This document shows, one piece after another, positions 45,441-54,139 of a stretch of 64,000 bases of DNA. This stretch comes from Notoacmeibacter ruber. GTDB lineage: Bacteria; Pseudomonadota; Alphaproteobacteria; Rhizobiales; Rhizobiaceae. The DNA lies in the NCBI RefSeq assembly GCF_003668555.1, contig NZ_RCWN01000002.1, positions 90,123 to 154,122 on the forward strand, read 5' to 3'. Below the pieces are notes generated by a model. It was not told where the DNA came from. It did not search any database and saw only the letters and a list, made by a program, of their open reading frames with translations. Position 1 is the stretch's first letter, and every line of letters starts with the position of its first letter. The position numbers were made by a program, and so were the translations under genes.

Positions 45441-46360
45441 ATTCGGACCGCACATTACCCGCCAGACTGAGCGGGGCCGCGCTGGATATCGGCGGCACCA
45501 AGATCGCCGCCGTCCGCTTCGAGAACGGTGAGGTCGCGGAGCGTCTCACCGAGCCGACCAATCGCGCCATGAGCGGAACAGACCTTGTCCGCAGCTGCGA
45601 GCAACTCCTTTTGCGCCTCGATGCGGAACCGGAAGGCCCGCTTGGGGTTGCCGCCACCGGGCGCGTGACGAACTCCGGCCTCTGGTCGGCCGTCAACACC
45701 GGGACGCTGCCGAATATCGAGAACCTTCCTTTGGCGGAGATGCTGTCCGGGGCCCTCGCCCGCCCGGTCCACGTGCTTAACGACGCCGCCGCCGCGGCAT
45801 GGGCCGAGGCCCGTTGGGGCGCTGCCGCTGAGGCGGCCTCGATGGTTTACGTGACCATTTCGACGGGCGTCGGTGGCGGCTTCGTCTTCGGCGGTACATT
45901 GTTGCGGTCCGAAAACGGTCTCGCCGGACATGTCGGCTTCATGAGCGCCCGCGAATCCGACCAGATCTGCGGCTGCGGTCGGTTCGGCACCGTTGAATCC
46001 GTGGCCTCGGGTTTGGCTATCGCGGAGCGGGCGAAGGCGCTCGGGCACCCGGTCACGACAAAGGAGGTCTTCGAGCAGTGGCGCGCCGGGACGCCCTGGG
46101 CAGAAGAACTGGTCCACGATTCGGCACGCACCATTGCTGATCTCGGTGCCAGCCTGCGTGCCGGTCTCGGCCTTGATTGCATGGTTCTGGGCGGCAGCGT
46201 TGGCCTGTCGGGCGGTTATCATGATCTCGTCGCAAGCTATCTTGCAAGCGAACCTTCGATGTTCCGCATAAAGACCGCCATTGCCGCATTCCGGCACGAC
46301 AGCCCGCTGATTGGCGCGCTGCTTTTCGCCGAAGAGCGACCGAAAGGCGAATGCACATGA
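45437..46360 (+). CDS. ROK-family sugar kinase (ManNAc/GlcNAc kinase-like)
   Basis: A 307-residue ROK kinase. The phosphate loop is [20 protein letters not shown], the catalytic Asp lies in [17 protein letters not shown], and the sugar-site segment is [17 protein letters not shown]. The zinc motif is [20 protein letters not shown] followed by G-T where a Cys is usual, so one zinc ligand is missing. It overlaps the ATPase and nagB genes by 4 bp each. Expected to phosphorylate the imported N-acetyl amino sugar. Confidence 0.88.
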   Translation: MNSDRTLPARLSGAALDIGGTKIAAVRFENGEVAERLTEPTNRAMSGTDLVRSCEQLLLRLDAEPEGPLGVAATGRVTNSGLWSAVNTGTLPNIENLPLAEMLSGALARPVHVLNDAAAAAWAEARWGAAAEAASMVYVTISTGVGGGFVFGGTLLRSENGLAGHVGFMSARESDQICGCGRFGTVESVASGLAIAERAKALGHPVTTKEVFEQWRAGTPWAEELVHDSARTIADLGASLRAGLGLDCMVLGGSVGLSGGYHDLVASYLASEPSMFRIKTAIAAFRHDSPLIGALLFAEERPKGECT

Positions 46361-47154
46361 AGGTCCTCATCTGCACGGATACAAATGCCGCCATTGATCG
46401 GGCCGCGCACCTGATGACGGACCGTCTGCGCGACAAACCGAAATCGGTCTTCGGCCTCGCCACCGGCTCGACCATGGAGCCGCTGTACGACCGATGGATC
46501 GCGATCGCAGGAGATGAAGGCTTGTCGTTCGCGCGGGCGCGCACCTTCAACCTCGACGAGTATGTCGGCCTTCCGGCGAGCCACCCGCAATCCTACCACC
46601 ATTACATGGAGCGGTTTTTCTTCGACCGCATCGACATCGACAGGGCGAACGCCCATCTCCCAAATGGAGCCGCCCCCGACCCGGCTGCGGAGGCCAAAGC
46701 GTACGAAGGCAGGATCGCCAATGCCGGTGGCATCGACCTCCAGCTGATCGGCATAGGCCGGAACGGGCATATCGGCTTTAACGAACCCACTTCCAGCCTG
46801 ACCTCGCGGACACGGTTGAAGACGCTGACCCGCAGCACGCTGGAAGCAAACGCCGCGCATTTCCCGCCAGGCGAAACACCACCCCGCTACGTCATCACCA
46901 TGGGCATCGGCACCATTCTGGAATCGCGCGCCTGCCTGCTTCTCGCGACTGGCGCGGGAAAGGCGGAAGCAGTGGAACGCATGATCGAAGGTGCAGTTAG
47001 CGCCGCCTGCCCGGCCTCCGCGCTTCAGTTCCACCCGTCGGCGACAATCGTCCTCGACCCCGAAGCGGCGTCGTGCCTCAAACTGCGCGACTATTATGAG
47101 CAGGTCCACCCGGCAGGCCGGGAGACCACCGTCGAAGGAGCACGCGGCGCATGA
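46357..47154 (+). CDS. nagB: glucosamine-6-phosphate deaminase
   Basis: A 265-residue deaminase that turns GlcN-6-P into fructose-6-P and ammonia. Signatures are FGLATGSTMEPLYDRW, TFNLDEYVGLPASHPQSYHH, GIGRNGHIGFNEPTSSL and the ALQFHPSATIVLD end. ATG 46357 (ATGA overlap with the kinase stop) is chosen over ATG 46351. It overlaps nagA by 4 bp. Confidence 0.93.
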   Translation: MKVLICTDTNAAIDRAAHLMTDRLRDKPKSVFGLATGSTMEPLYDRWIAIAGDEGLSFARARTFNLDEYVGLPASHPQSYHHYMERFFFDRIDIDRANAHLPNGAAPDPAAEAKAYEGRIANAGGIDLQLIGIGRNGHIGFNEPTSSLTSRTRLKTLTRSTLEANAAHFPPGETPPRYVITMGIGTILESRACLLLATGAGKAEAVERMIEGAVSAACPASALQFHPSATIVLDPEAASCLKLRDYYEQVHPAGRETTVEGARGA

Positions 47155-48299
47155 CAATATTCCGCAGTGGCCGCCTGTTCGACGGGACCCGATTGCTGGA
47201 GCGTCACGATCTGATCGTCGATAACGCGGCTGTGACCGCCGTGCGTCCCCGCGACGCGACCGCCTCCGGTGACATCGTCGACCTAGGGGAGGACGCGCTG
47301 ATCGCACCTGGTCTGGTCGACATCCAGGCAAATGGAGGGGCGGGGCTCCTGCTCAATGAGGCGCCGGACCTCGCGACCATTGAGGCAATGTGCCAGAGCC
47401 ACCTGATGGCTGGAACGACCGCGCTGCTGCCGACCCTCATCACCTCCGACCCGGAGGCGACGACCAGGGCCGTGGTCTCCGCGGTGGAGGCCGCGCGCAC
47501 CAGTATCCCCGGTTTCGCCGGCCTCCATCTTGAGGGGCCGCATCTCGATCCCTTGCGCAAGGGCGCCCATGATCCGGGGCTCATACGACCCATGCAGCAG
47601 GAAGATCTGGACCTCCTGCTCTGGGCCGCGCGCGAGTTGCCGTCCCTGCTCGTGACGCTTGCGCCTGAATCCGCCAACGTCCGGCAGATCGCGGCGATCG
47701 CCAAGGGCGGGGCCGTCGTAGCGCTTGGACACACAAACACGGGCTTCGATGCCGCCAATGCAGCGTTCAGGGCTGGCGCAAGCATGGTGACGCACCTGTT
47801 CAATGCCATGAGCCAGATCGGTAACCGTGAACCGGGCCTCGTCGGCGCCGCCTTGCGGCGCGACAGTGTCTATGCCGGGCTGATCGCCGATGGCATCCAC
47901 GTTCATCCTGCCAACATCGCTCTGGCGGCTGGCGCTACCAGCAGGATCGCCCTCGTCACCGATGCGATGGCGTGTTTTGGCACAGATGATGAGACGTTCT
48001 CGCTCAACGGTCGTGACGTGATCCGCAAGGACGGCGCATTGCGGTTGGCGGACGGCACGCTCGCTGGCGCAGACCTCGATCTGCCGACGGCCATCCGCAA
48101 CTATTCTGCGATGTCCGGGCTGGGCCTGGAAGCCGCGCTTGCCGCCGCTACGGCGACCCCGGCGCAAGCCCTCGGCCGGTTTCCCGAATTGGGAAGTCTC
48201 AGCCCCGGGGTTCCGGCGAGCTTCGTGTGTCTCGATCCCGACCTGGTGCTGTCGGGCGTTTGGTATGAAGGCCGCCCCGTCACCGCATCCGCAGCGTAG
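47151..48299 (+). CDS. nagA: N-acetylglucosamine-6-phosphate deacetylase
   Basis: A 382-residue amidohydrolase-fold deacetylase making GlcN-6-P for NagB. Motifs are ALIAPGLVDIQANGGAGLLL, GLHLEGPHLDPLRKGAHDPG, VALGHTNTGFDAANAAFRAG with SMVTHLFNAMSQIGNREPGL, and LVTDAMACFGTDDETF. The first metal motif is D-I-Q-A-N rather than D-x-H-x-H, a variant seen in NagA-type enzymes that bind a single metal. Last gene of the plus operon; it converges with an SDR gene. Confidence 0.93.
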   Translation: MTIFRSGRLFDGTRLLERHDLIVDNAAVTAVRPRDATASGDIVDLGEDALIAPGLVDIQANGGAGLLLNEAPDLATIEAMCQSHLMAGTTALLPTLITSDPEATTRAVVSAVEAARTSIPGFAGLHLEGPHLDPLRKGAHDPGLIRPMQQEDLDLLLWAARELPSLLVTLAPESANVRQIAAIAKGGAVVALGHTNTGFDAANAAFRAGASMVTHLFNAMSQIGNREPGLVGAALRRDSVYAGLIADGIHVHPANIALAAGATSRIALVTDAMACFGTDDETFSLNGRDVIRKDGALRLADGTLAGADLDLPTAIRNYSAMSGLGLEAALAAATATPAQALGRFPELGSLSPGVPASFVCLDPDLVLSGVWYEGRPVTASAA

Positions 48300-48320
48300 A
48301 CAGGGAGCATCCGCCGCCAG

Positions 48321-49109
48321 CTACCAGATGGACCAGCCTCCATCCACCTTGAATTCCGCACCGGTGATGAAGGAGGCGCCCGGCGTCGCCAGAAAGTGGA
48401 CCATCGGCGCAATATCCTCGGGCTGGCCCATCCGTTGCAGCGGCGTCGCCTTGGCGAGCTTCGCCTCGATATTCGCGCCGAGCGGGTTCGCCGGCACCTT
48501 GATCATGCCCGGAGTCACAGCGTTCACGGTGATGTTCCACTTGCCTATGGCGGTTGCAAGGTCTCGGGTGATCTGCAGCACCGCCCCCTTCGAGGCCGCA
48601 TAAGCGAATTCGCGCGTCGGACCTCGGTGTTCGGCATCGTCCCAAGGCAGCTTGCCTTCGTAAAAGTCGTTATTGATCCCGAGCGATCCATAGACAGACG
48701 CAATATTGATAATCGCGCCACCACCGCGCTCGCGCATCGCGGGAATAGCCAGTTGGGCAAGGAAGAACCCCGCCTCGACATTGGTCTGCATCACGCGGCG
48801 CCAATCCTCGACGGTGTAGTCCAGCAAGGTCTCGGTTGCGCTCACCCCGGCATTGTTGACCAGGGCGTGTGGTGCCCCAAACCGGGTCACACATGCTTCG
48901 TAGCAAGCCTGCCGGTCTGCGGCGTCGGTGCTGTCGCCGGCATAAAACGCAACCTGTCCATTGCCCGGATTCAGCTCCGCTACCAGCGCTTCGAGTGGCT
49001 CGGCCCGCCTGCCCGTGATCATGCAGTTCCAGCCGTTTCTGGCGAATTCCCGGGTAATAGCAGCACCGATGCCCGTGCCGCCGCCAGTGATCAGGACGGT
49101 GCTACTCAT
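48321..49109 (-). CDS. short-chain dehydrogenase/reductase
   Basis: A 262-residue classical SDR. The nucleotide-binding motif is STVLITGGGTGIGAAITREF, then NNAGVSATETLLD, the catalytic Ser in IINIASVYGSLGINN, YAASKGAV (Tyr and Lys) and the GASFITGAEFKVDGGWSIW end. The start at 49109 is preferred because it begins right at the Rossmann strand. Last gene of the second ABC operon; the substrate is probably a sugar or amino sugar. Confidence 0.92.
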   Translation of the reverse strand: MSSTVLITGGGTGIGAAITREFARNGWNCMITGRRAEPLEALVAELNPGNGQVAFYAGDSTDAADRQACYEACVTRFGAPHALVNNAGVSATETLLDYTVEDWRRVMQTNVEAGFFLAQLAIPAMRERGGGAIINIASVYGSLGINNDFYEGKLPWDDAEHRGPTREFAYAASKGAVLQITRDLATAIGKWNITVNAVTPGMIKVPANPLGANIEAKLAKATPLQRMGQPEDIAPMVHFLATPGASFITGAEFKVDGGWSIW

Positions 49110-49140
49110 GATGGTCTTACTCTTCGCGGCTGTGTTGAAT

Positions 49141-49968
49141 TCATCCCTTGACGGAGCCCGACGCGAGACCGCTGACAAGGTAGCGTTGGCCGAAAACAGC
49201 GAACATGATCGGGATGACGACCGAGAGCATCACGCCGGCTGAAACATCACCCCAGAGGATGCCGTAGCTGGTGACGAACTGCGACACACCAACGGTGACG
49301 GTGCGCGCCTCCGAGGTGGTGACGATGATCGCGAAGATGTAGTCGTTCCAGGTGAAGAGAAAGGTGATCAAAGCTGCGGCTGCGATCGAAGGCGCCAGCA
49401 GGGGCAGGATCACGGAAGTGAGGATCCGGTAGGCCGAAGCCCCGTCGATCTTCGCCGCCTCCTCTATCTCGATCGGCACGTCGGCCACTCCGCGAGCCAG
49501 GATCACCATCGCAATCGGCAGGTTGAGGAACGTATCGACGATGATCATCGCCCAGATGGAATCGAGCAGCCCCGCTGTCGAGAGCATCACGAAAAACGGC
49601 AGCACGAAAAACATCGCCGGCAAGAGCCGCATCGCGGCCACGGCATTGAGCAGCCACTGCCCGCCGAGCTTGAGGCGGACGATGGCGTAGGCGGCAGGAA
49701 CGGAGATCAGCGTGACGAGGACGACGGTTCCGAACGCGATGGCCGCGCTATTGCGGAAGAACAGCGGAAAGTCGTAACCGGCTCGGTAGAGAACGTTTTC
49801 GTAGTGCTCCAGCGTCATCGGCAAGGGTAGGCCGAGCGGCTGATTCACGATTGCCCCGTCCGTCTTGAAGCTCGTCAAAAGCGCGCCGATGAGCGGAAGG
49901 TTGACGATTATCGCGACGATGGCAACGGCCAGGGTTATCAAAAGTGGCGATATGCGGGGGCCTGTCAT
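49141..49968 (-). CDS. carbohydrate ABC transporter permease (MalG type), second set
   Basis: A 275-residue permease with six helices and the EAA loop VPIEIEEAAKIDGASAYRIL; the C-terminus GQRYLVSGLASGSVKG is typical of MalG-like subunits. It overlaps the partner permease by 4 bp and is followed after 31 bp by the SDR gene. Confidence 0.92.
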   Translation of the reverse strand: MTGPRISPLLITLAVAIVAIIVNLPLIGALLTSFKTDGAIVNQPLGLPLPMTLEHYENVLYRAGYDFPLFFRNSAAIAFGTVVLVTLISVPAAYAIVRLKLGGQWLLNAVAAMRLLPAMFFVLPFFVMLSTAGLLDSIWAMIIVDTFLNLPIAMVILARGVADVPIEIEEAAKIDGASAYRILTSVILPLLAPSIAAAALITFLFTWNDYIFAIIVTTSEARTVTVGVSQFVTSYGILWGDVSAGVMLSVVIPIMFAVFGQRYLVSGLASGSVKG

Positions 49969-50840
49969 TGGACGTCTCCGACCTGAGTTGTAACCCGTCG
50001 AATGACAAGCGGGATCAGAGGCACGACCATCAGCAGGACCAGCATCGCTGCCGCTGAGGCGAGGCCGAAGCTGCCCTCGATGAAGGCCTTCTTGTAGATG
50101 TAGATGCTGAGCGTGCTGGTCAGCGTTCCCGGCCCGCCGCCGGTCAGCACGAAGATGACGTCGAACGTCCTGAGCGCGTCGACCGCGCGCAGGAATCCGG
50201 CAACGAAGAAGGCCGGCACCATCAGAGGAACGGTGATCTGGAACGTTGTCCGCCAGGCCGACGAGCCGTCAATCGCCGCCGCCTCGAACACGTCCTGCGG
50301 CAGGGCCTGCAGCCCCGCATAAAGGATCAGGAAGGTGAACGGCGTCCACTGCAATACCTCAAGGACGACCAGCAGGTTGACGACGAAATGCGGGGAAAAG
50401 AGATAGAGGTCGAGCCCGAAGCGGTTCAGCACCGCGGGAACGAGGCCGATATCGGCATTGAGTACAAGACGGAACATGATGCCCATCAGCGCCGGCGCCA
50501 CCATGATCGGTAGGATAAGGACGGTCAGCAGCACCGTCTTGCCGGGAAACTTTCGGTTTACCAGCAGGGCAAGGAGGAAGCCGAAGACCAGCGTCGCGAT
50601 CGTGGTGATCAGCGTGAATAGCGCCGTGAAGCGCACCGCGCTCCAGAATTTTGGGTCGGAGAGTGTCTGGAAGTAGTTGGACAGTCCCACGAAATCGATG
50701 GTCGTCGAAAGAATGGAGCGATCGGTGGCACTGATCCACGATCCGAGGATGAGCGGAAAAACCGCAAAGACCGCGAGGAAGATCAGGAGGGGGGCGCTCA
50801 ACACCCAGCGCGCAAGCGCCCCCGTTGTGGTCGATGTCAT
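49965..50840 (-). CDS. carbohydrate ABC transporter permease (MalF type), second set
   Basis: A 291-residue permease with six helices and the EAA loop LPQDVFEAAAIDGSSAWRTT. The start at 50840 (MTSTTTGALARWVLSAPLLI) is chosen because the frame upstream lies within the binding-protein gene. It works with the MalG-type partner and the binding protein encoded 25 bp upstream. Confidence 0.92.
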   Translation of the reverse strand: MTSTTTGALARWVLSAPLLIFLAVFAVFPLILGSWISATDRSILSTTIDFVGLSNYFQTLSDPKFWSAVRFTALFTLITTIATLVFGFLLALLVNRKFPGKTVLLTVLILPIMVAPALMGIMFRLVLNADIGLVPAVLNRFGLDLYLFSPHFVVNLLVVLEVLQWTPFTFLILYAGLQALPQDVFEAAAIDGSSAWRTTFQITVPLMVPAFFVAGFLRAVDALRTFDVIFVLTGGGPGTLTSTLSIYIYKKAFIEGSFGLASAAAMLVLLMVVPLIPLVIRRVTTQVGDVQ

Positions 50841-50865
50841 GCAATGCCTCCCGGCGAAGACCTGA

Positions 50866-52197
50866 TCAGCGCTCCAGCAGCGCTTCGAGGCGCGAATTGG
50901 CCTGCTCGAGAGCGGCATCGATATCCGTAACGCCGACCCAGCCGCCGCTGAGTTCTTCCGTCAGCGCGGTCATGGCCTCGAATGTGCCCGGGAAGATCGG
51001 AATCGAATAACCGTATTGCTGGACATGGGCTGCGATCGCGTCGAAGGCCGGGTTGATGTCGGTATTATCCTTGAGCACGGCTGGCTGCGAAGGAATGCCT
51101 CCGGCTTTGGCGTAGGCGTCCATCGCCTCGGGCGTGGCGAGGTAGGCCATCCAGGTCTTAGCCGCTTCCTTGTTTTGCGATTCCTTGTTCAGGGAGATCG
51201 CCAGCGTGTGGACGTGGGTGCTGTGGGGATCGCCGGGCATCGGCGCAACAGCGATCTTGTCATAGACTTCGGGAGATCGCTCGGGATCGGTAAGCTCCGC
51301 ATAGGCCGCGGACCACTGCAGGGCGAAGGCGGCGCTTCCCGCCTGGAGTGCGGCATTGGTCTCGCCATATTCCCACTGCGCCGAATCCGGGGACGTGTAG
51401 CGTTCCTCGTAGATGGTCCGGAATATCTCCATCGACCGTTCGGCTTCGGGGGAGTGGAGATTTGCCGAACCGTCTTCGGCAGTCCAGCTGCCGCCAAGGC
51501 CCCAGAGCAGGTCGTCCCAAAGTGTGATGTTGAACGGCGATGTCTTCGCCTGCAGCACAGTGCCGTAGCGCGTAGGAGAATCTTCATTTTCGGCGCGCGA
51601 GAAATATGCTGCGGCGGCGAGATAGTCGTCAGTATCCCATTCTTCGGGCGCCTTGGGGTCGCGCGCTTCGCCCAGGACCTTTTCGGAGATATCGCGAAAC
51701 TCTGCAATCTGCTCCTCGCTTCCGAGCAACTCCTCCATCAGGTCCGAACGATAATAGAGGAAGTGGTTCGATACATCCAACGGCAGCCCGTAGAGCGCGC
51801 CGTCGATGGTCAGGCCATCGATCGCAGTCGGAAAGTACAGCGACGTGTCGAGGCCGATATCGTCGATGGATTGAAGCCCCCTGGCGAAGAAGCCGACATT
51901 GTAAGTCGCGGTGAAATAGATATCGACATTCGACGATCCAGTGGCGATTTCGGTCGCTTCCTTGGCGAAGGTGTCGTCTCGGCTGAGCAGGACCATTTCG
52001 ACATTGATCCCGTCTTCGGTGCCCTGCCCTTTATTATAAGTATCCACCACCTTCTGCATGGCGTCGCCCTCGGGTCCGGGCCACAGAACCATTCGAACAT
52101 TGGTCACGTCCTGGGCGTGGGCCTGCATCGCGATGGAAAACATCGCCGCCGCCGCGCCCGACCTTAGCAGGCGCTTGCCGAATTTACCGTTCACCAT
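50866..52197 (-). CDS. ABC transporter sugar-binding protein, second set
   Basis: A 443-residue periplasmic binding protein with a signal peptide (LLRSGAAAAMFSIAMQAHAQ). The mature protein shows CUT1-type features (YNKGQGTEDGINVEMVLLSR, FALQWSAAYAELTDPERSPE, YAKAGGIPSQPAVLKDNTDI). It is only distantly similar to the binding protein at 41849, so the two importers likely take different glycans. First gene of the minus operon from the 52.2-kb promoter. Confidence 0.92.
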   Translation of the reverse strand: MVNGKFGKRLLRSGAAAAMFSIAMQAHAQDVTNVRMVLWPGPEGDAMQKVVDTYNKGQGTEDGINVEMVLLSRDDTFAKEATEIATGSSNVDIYFTATYNVGFFARGLQSIDDIGLDTSLYFPTAIDGLTIDGALYGLPLDVSNHFLYYRSDLMEELLGSEEQIAEFRDISEKVLGEARDPKAPEEWDTDDYLAAAAYFSRAENEDSPTRYGTVLQAKTSPFNITLWDDLLWGLGGSWTAEDGSANLHSPEAERSMEIFRTIYEERYTSPDSAQWEYGETNAALQAGSAAFALQWSAAYAELTDPERSPEVYDKIAVAPMPGDPHSTHVHTLAISLNKESQNKEAAKTWMAYLATPEAMDAYAKAGGIPSQPAVLKDNTDINPAFDAIAAHVQQYGYSIPIFPGTFEAMTALTEELSGGWVGVTDIDAALEQANSRLEALLER

Positions 52198-52245
52198 GCC
52201 ATAATTTCCTTCTTTAAGACCCGTTCAGCACTCGAGAATGACAAG

Positions 52246-52289
52246 TAATTATCATCAAGAATTTTTCTTGTCAAAATTTATTGTCATAT
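52246..52289 (+). promoter_or_regulatory. 44-bp AT-rich element B in the divergent promoter
   Basis: Begins TAATTATCATC and ends TTTATTGTCATAT; 40 of 44 bases equal element A at 43207-43250. It lies 49 bp upstream of the binding-protein start and 95 bp upstream of nanE. Candidate second operator for the RpiR regulator at 39207. Confidence 0.75.
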
Positions 52290-52383
52290 TTATATTCAGC
52301 CTTCGGAGGCTGATGGTGAATCCACGTAGAGGTCGGATTTGACGCATCGGCGGAACCACCCATCCTCGAATAGAAGGCCCGTA

Positions 52384-53067
52384 ATGACGCTTTTTCCCCC
52401 GACCCTCCAGCGGCTGCATCACGCACTCGTCGTTTCGGTACAGCCCATCCCAGACGGACCGATGGATCGCGACGAGATCGTCGTGGCCATGGCGCGCGCC
52501 GCGATCGAAGGCGGAGCTGCCGGACTGCGCATCGAAGGGATCGAACGTGTCAGGCAGGTCCGGACCGCGCTCCCGGGCGTGCCGATCATCGGCCTCGTCA
52601 AGCGAGACATGGAAGAAACCGCCGTGCGCATAACGCCGATACCCGAGGACGTTGACGGGCTGATCCGGGCGGGCGCCGACATCATTGCAATCGATGGCAC
52701 CGATCGGCCGCGTCCTCACACGTTTTCCGCGCTTGCAGCCAGGACGGCGGAGGCTGGCCTCGTCGTCATGGCGGACATATCCACCGTGGCAGAGGCAAAA
52801 TCCGCTATCGCGGCCGGGGCGGCGATCGTCGGCTCGACCCTGTCAGGCTACACGCAGGACCGGGAACCGAGCGAGCCTGACCTGCAGCTGCTCGAAAATC
52901 TGCGCGACGAGAACTGCTTCCTGATTGCCGAAGGACGATACACCAGCCCCGAACAATGTGCCGAAGCTATGGCCCATGGCGCGGACTGCGTGACCGTGGG
53001 TTCAGCCCTGACCCGCTTGGAACTTGCAACGAAGCGGTTTTCAGACGCGATCAGTTCTCGGTGTTGA
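52384..53067 (+). CDS. nanE: N-acetylmannosamine-6-phosphate 2-epimerase
   Basis: A 227-residue TIM-barrel epimerase that converts ManNAc-6-P to GlcNAc-6-P. Family segments are LRIEGIERVRQVRTALPGVP, PIIGLVKRDMEETAVRITPI (the catalytic Lys in LVKRD), GADIIAIDGTDRPRP, VMADISTVAEA, GAAIVGSTLSGYT and IAEGRYTSPEQCAEAM. The start at 52384 is the ATG that gives a normal length. It feeds NagA, which implies that ManNAc or sialic acid derivatives are among the substrates. No NanA lyase is in the window. Confidence 0.92.
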   Translation: MTLFPPTLQRLHHALVVSVQPIPDGPMDRDEIVVAMARAAIEGGAAGLRIEGIERVRQVRTALPGVPIIGLVKRDMEETAVRITPIPEDVDGLIRAGADIIAIDGTDRPRPHTFSALAARTAEAGLVVMADISTVAEAKSAIAAGAAIVGSTLSGYTQDREPSEPDLQLLENLRDENCFLIAEGRYTSPEQCAEAMAHGADCVTVGSALTRLELATKRFSDAISSRC

Positions 53068-53418
53068 GACGCCCGGGCATCACGCAGATGAGTTTCCAAT
53101 TCAAGCACTTCAGGCTTCCAGAACCGGCGGTGTTCATGCTGAACGGATGCATCCATGCGCATTCGATACACAGAGGGCGATCCTGAACTCAGTTGAAAGA
53201 GGCACTGCAGCAAGCGCGAGTATTCATTGCCGATGAGTATATTAGGTCGGATCAGCGCAGAAATCGCTTTTCGTTCTGTTTAACCGCCTCCATTTTTTGC
53301 AAACGGAAGATTTCCGAGACCGGTACGATTTCGGTATCAGCGTTCTGGATTCCTCTATCTTCTACAGCTCTCTTCCATGATGGCTTCCCATGTCTGCGGA
53401 ACCTGCGACAAGGCGCTT
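53068..53418. other. gap with one tiny frame
   Basis: About 350 bp. A 32-codon plus-strand frame (53089, MSFQFKHFRLPEPAVFMLNG) is open but too short to name; it might be the start of a lost gene. No terminator recognised. Confidence 0.4.
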
Positions 53419-54030
53419 TCATTTCGTCCCGCGATAACGCAGCCCGTCGACGAGCAAGGCCACTAACAGACGAGCTTGCGCCGGATCGTCGTCACCGGCT
53501 GGTCGACATAGATTGGCGACCGCGCGCAGCAGTTCGTTGGGCGAAACATCCGCGCGAATCTCCTTCGACGCGGCCGCAGCATCGATAAGCGCCTGCAAGG
53601 CGGGTTCGAGATGCTTGTCGAAATAGGTCGGCAGCCCCTCATAGGCCGCTGCGCCCGAATATAGCGAGGAGGCAAGTCCCCGCTTGGCGACGATGAAATC
53701 GACATAGCGTTGCATCCACCGATCGAGCGCTTCGCCGGGCGCGTATTGTCCCAACAATTGAGCGGCGGCGGCGGCGCAGGCATCCACCTCGTGCCGGAAC
53801 ACGGCGGCGATAAGGTCCGCGCGCTGGGGAAAATGGCGATAGATCGTACCGACACCGACGCCGGCCTCTGTTGCGATCTCCCGCATCGGCGCGTCGACCC
53901 CGGACTCGGCGAACACTTTCCGAGCCGACTGCACCACCGTGTCGACGTTCCGGCGAGCATCTGCACGCAAAGGGCGCTCCGATGAGCCTTGGGCGCCGGC
54001 AATCGTGTTTTTCTTCGTCGCTGTCATCAT
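53419..54030 (-). CDS. TetR-family repressor
   Basis: A 203-residue regulator with an N-terminal TetR HTH (RNVDTVVQSARKVFAESGVD, MREIATEAGVGVGTIYRHFP) and a C-terminal ligand-binding domain (RYVDFIVAKRGLASSLYSGA). ATG 54030 is chosen; ATG 54027 and an upstream GTG are alternatives. It is divergent from an SDR gene across two palindromes, so it likely represses both. Confidence 0.9.
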   Translation of the reverse strand: MMTATKKNTIAGAQGSSERPLRADARRNVDTVVQSARKVFAESGVDAPMREIATEAGVGVGTIYRHFPQRADLIAAVFRHEVDACAAAAAQLLGQYAPGEALDRWMQRYVDFIVAKRGLASSLYSGAAAYEGLPTYFDKHLEPALQALIDAAAASKEIRADVSPNELLRAVANLCRPAGDDDPAQARLLVALLVDGLRYRGTK

Positions 54031-54045
54031 CACTCACTTGCTATC

Positions 54046-54084
54046 CGGAACAATGTTCCGTATATGAAGCGGAAGGCCATTCCG
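54046..54084. promoter_or_regulatory. two palindromes, candidate TetR operators
   Basis: CGGAAC-AAT-GTTCCG at 54046-54060 is a perfect six-base inverted repeat. CGGAA-GGCCA-TTCCG at 54070-54084 is a perfect five-base one. Their centres are 24 bp apart. They lie in the 109-bp space between tetR and the SDR gene, the classic position for a self-repressing TetR. Confidence 0.65.
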
Positions 54085-54139
54085 TTTACGGCATATATCA
54101 ATGAACGGGAGTTGGCCAGAGATGAAAGGATATCGAAAA

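Noticed and set aside
53089..53187. Small plus-strand frame after nanE
   Set aside because: Only 32 codons, without a family pattern or a clear ribosome site.
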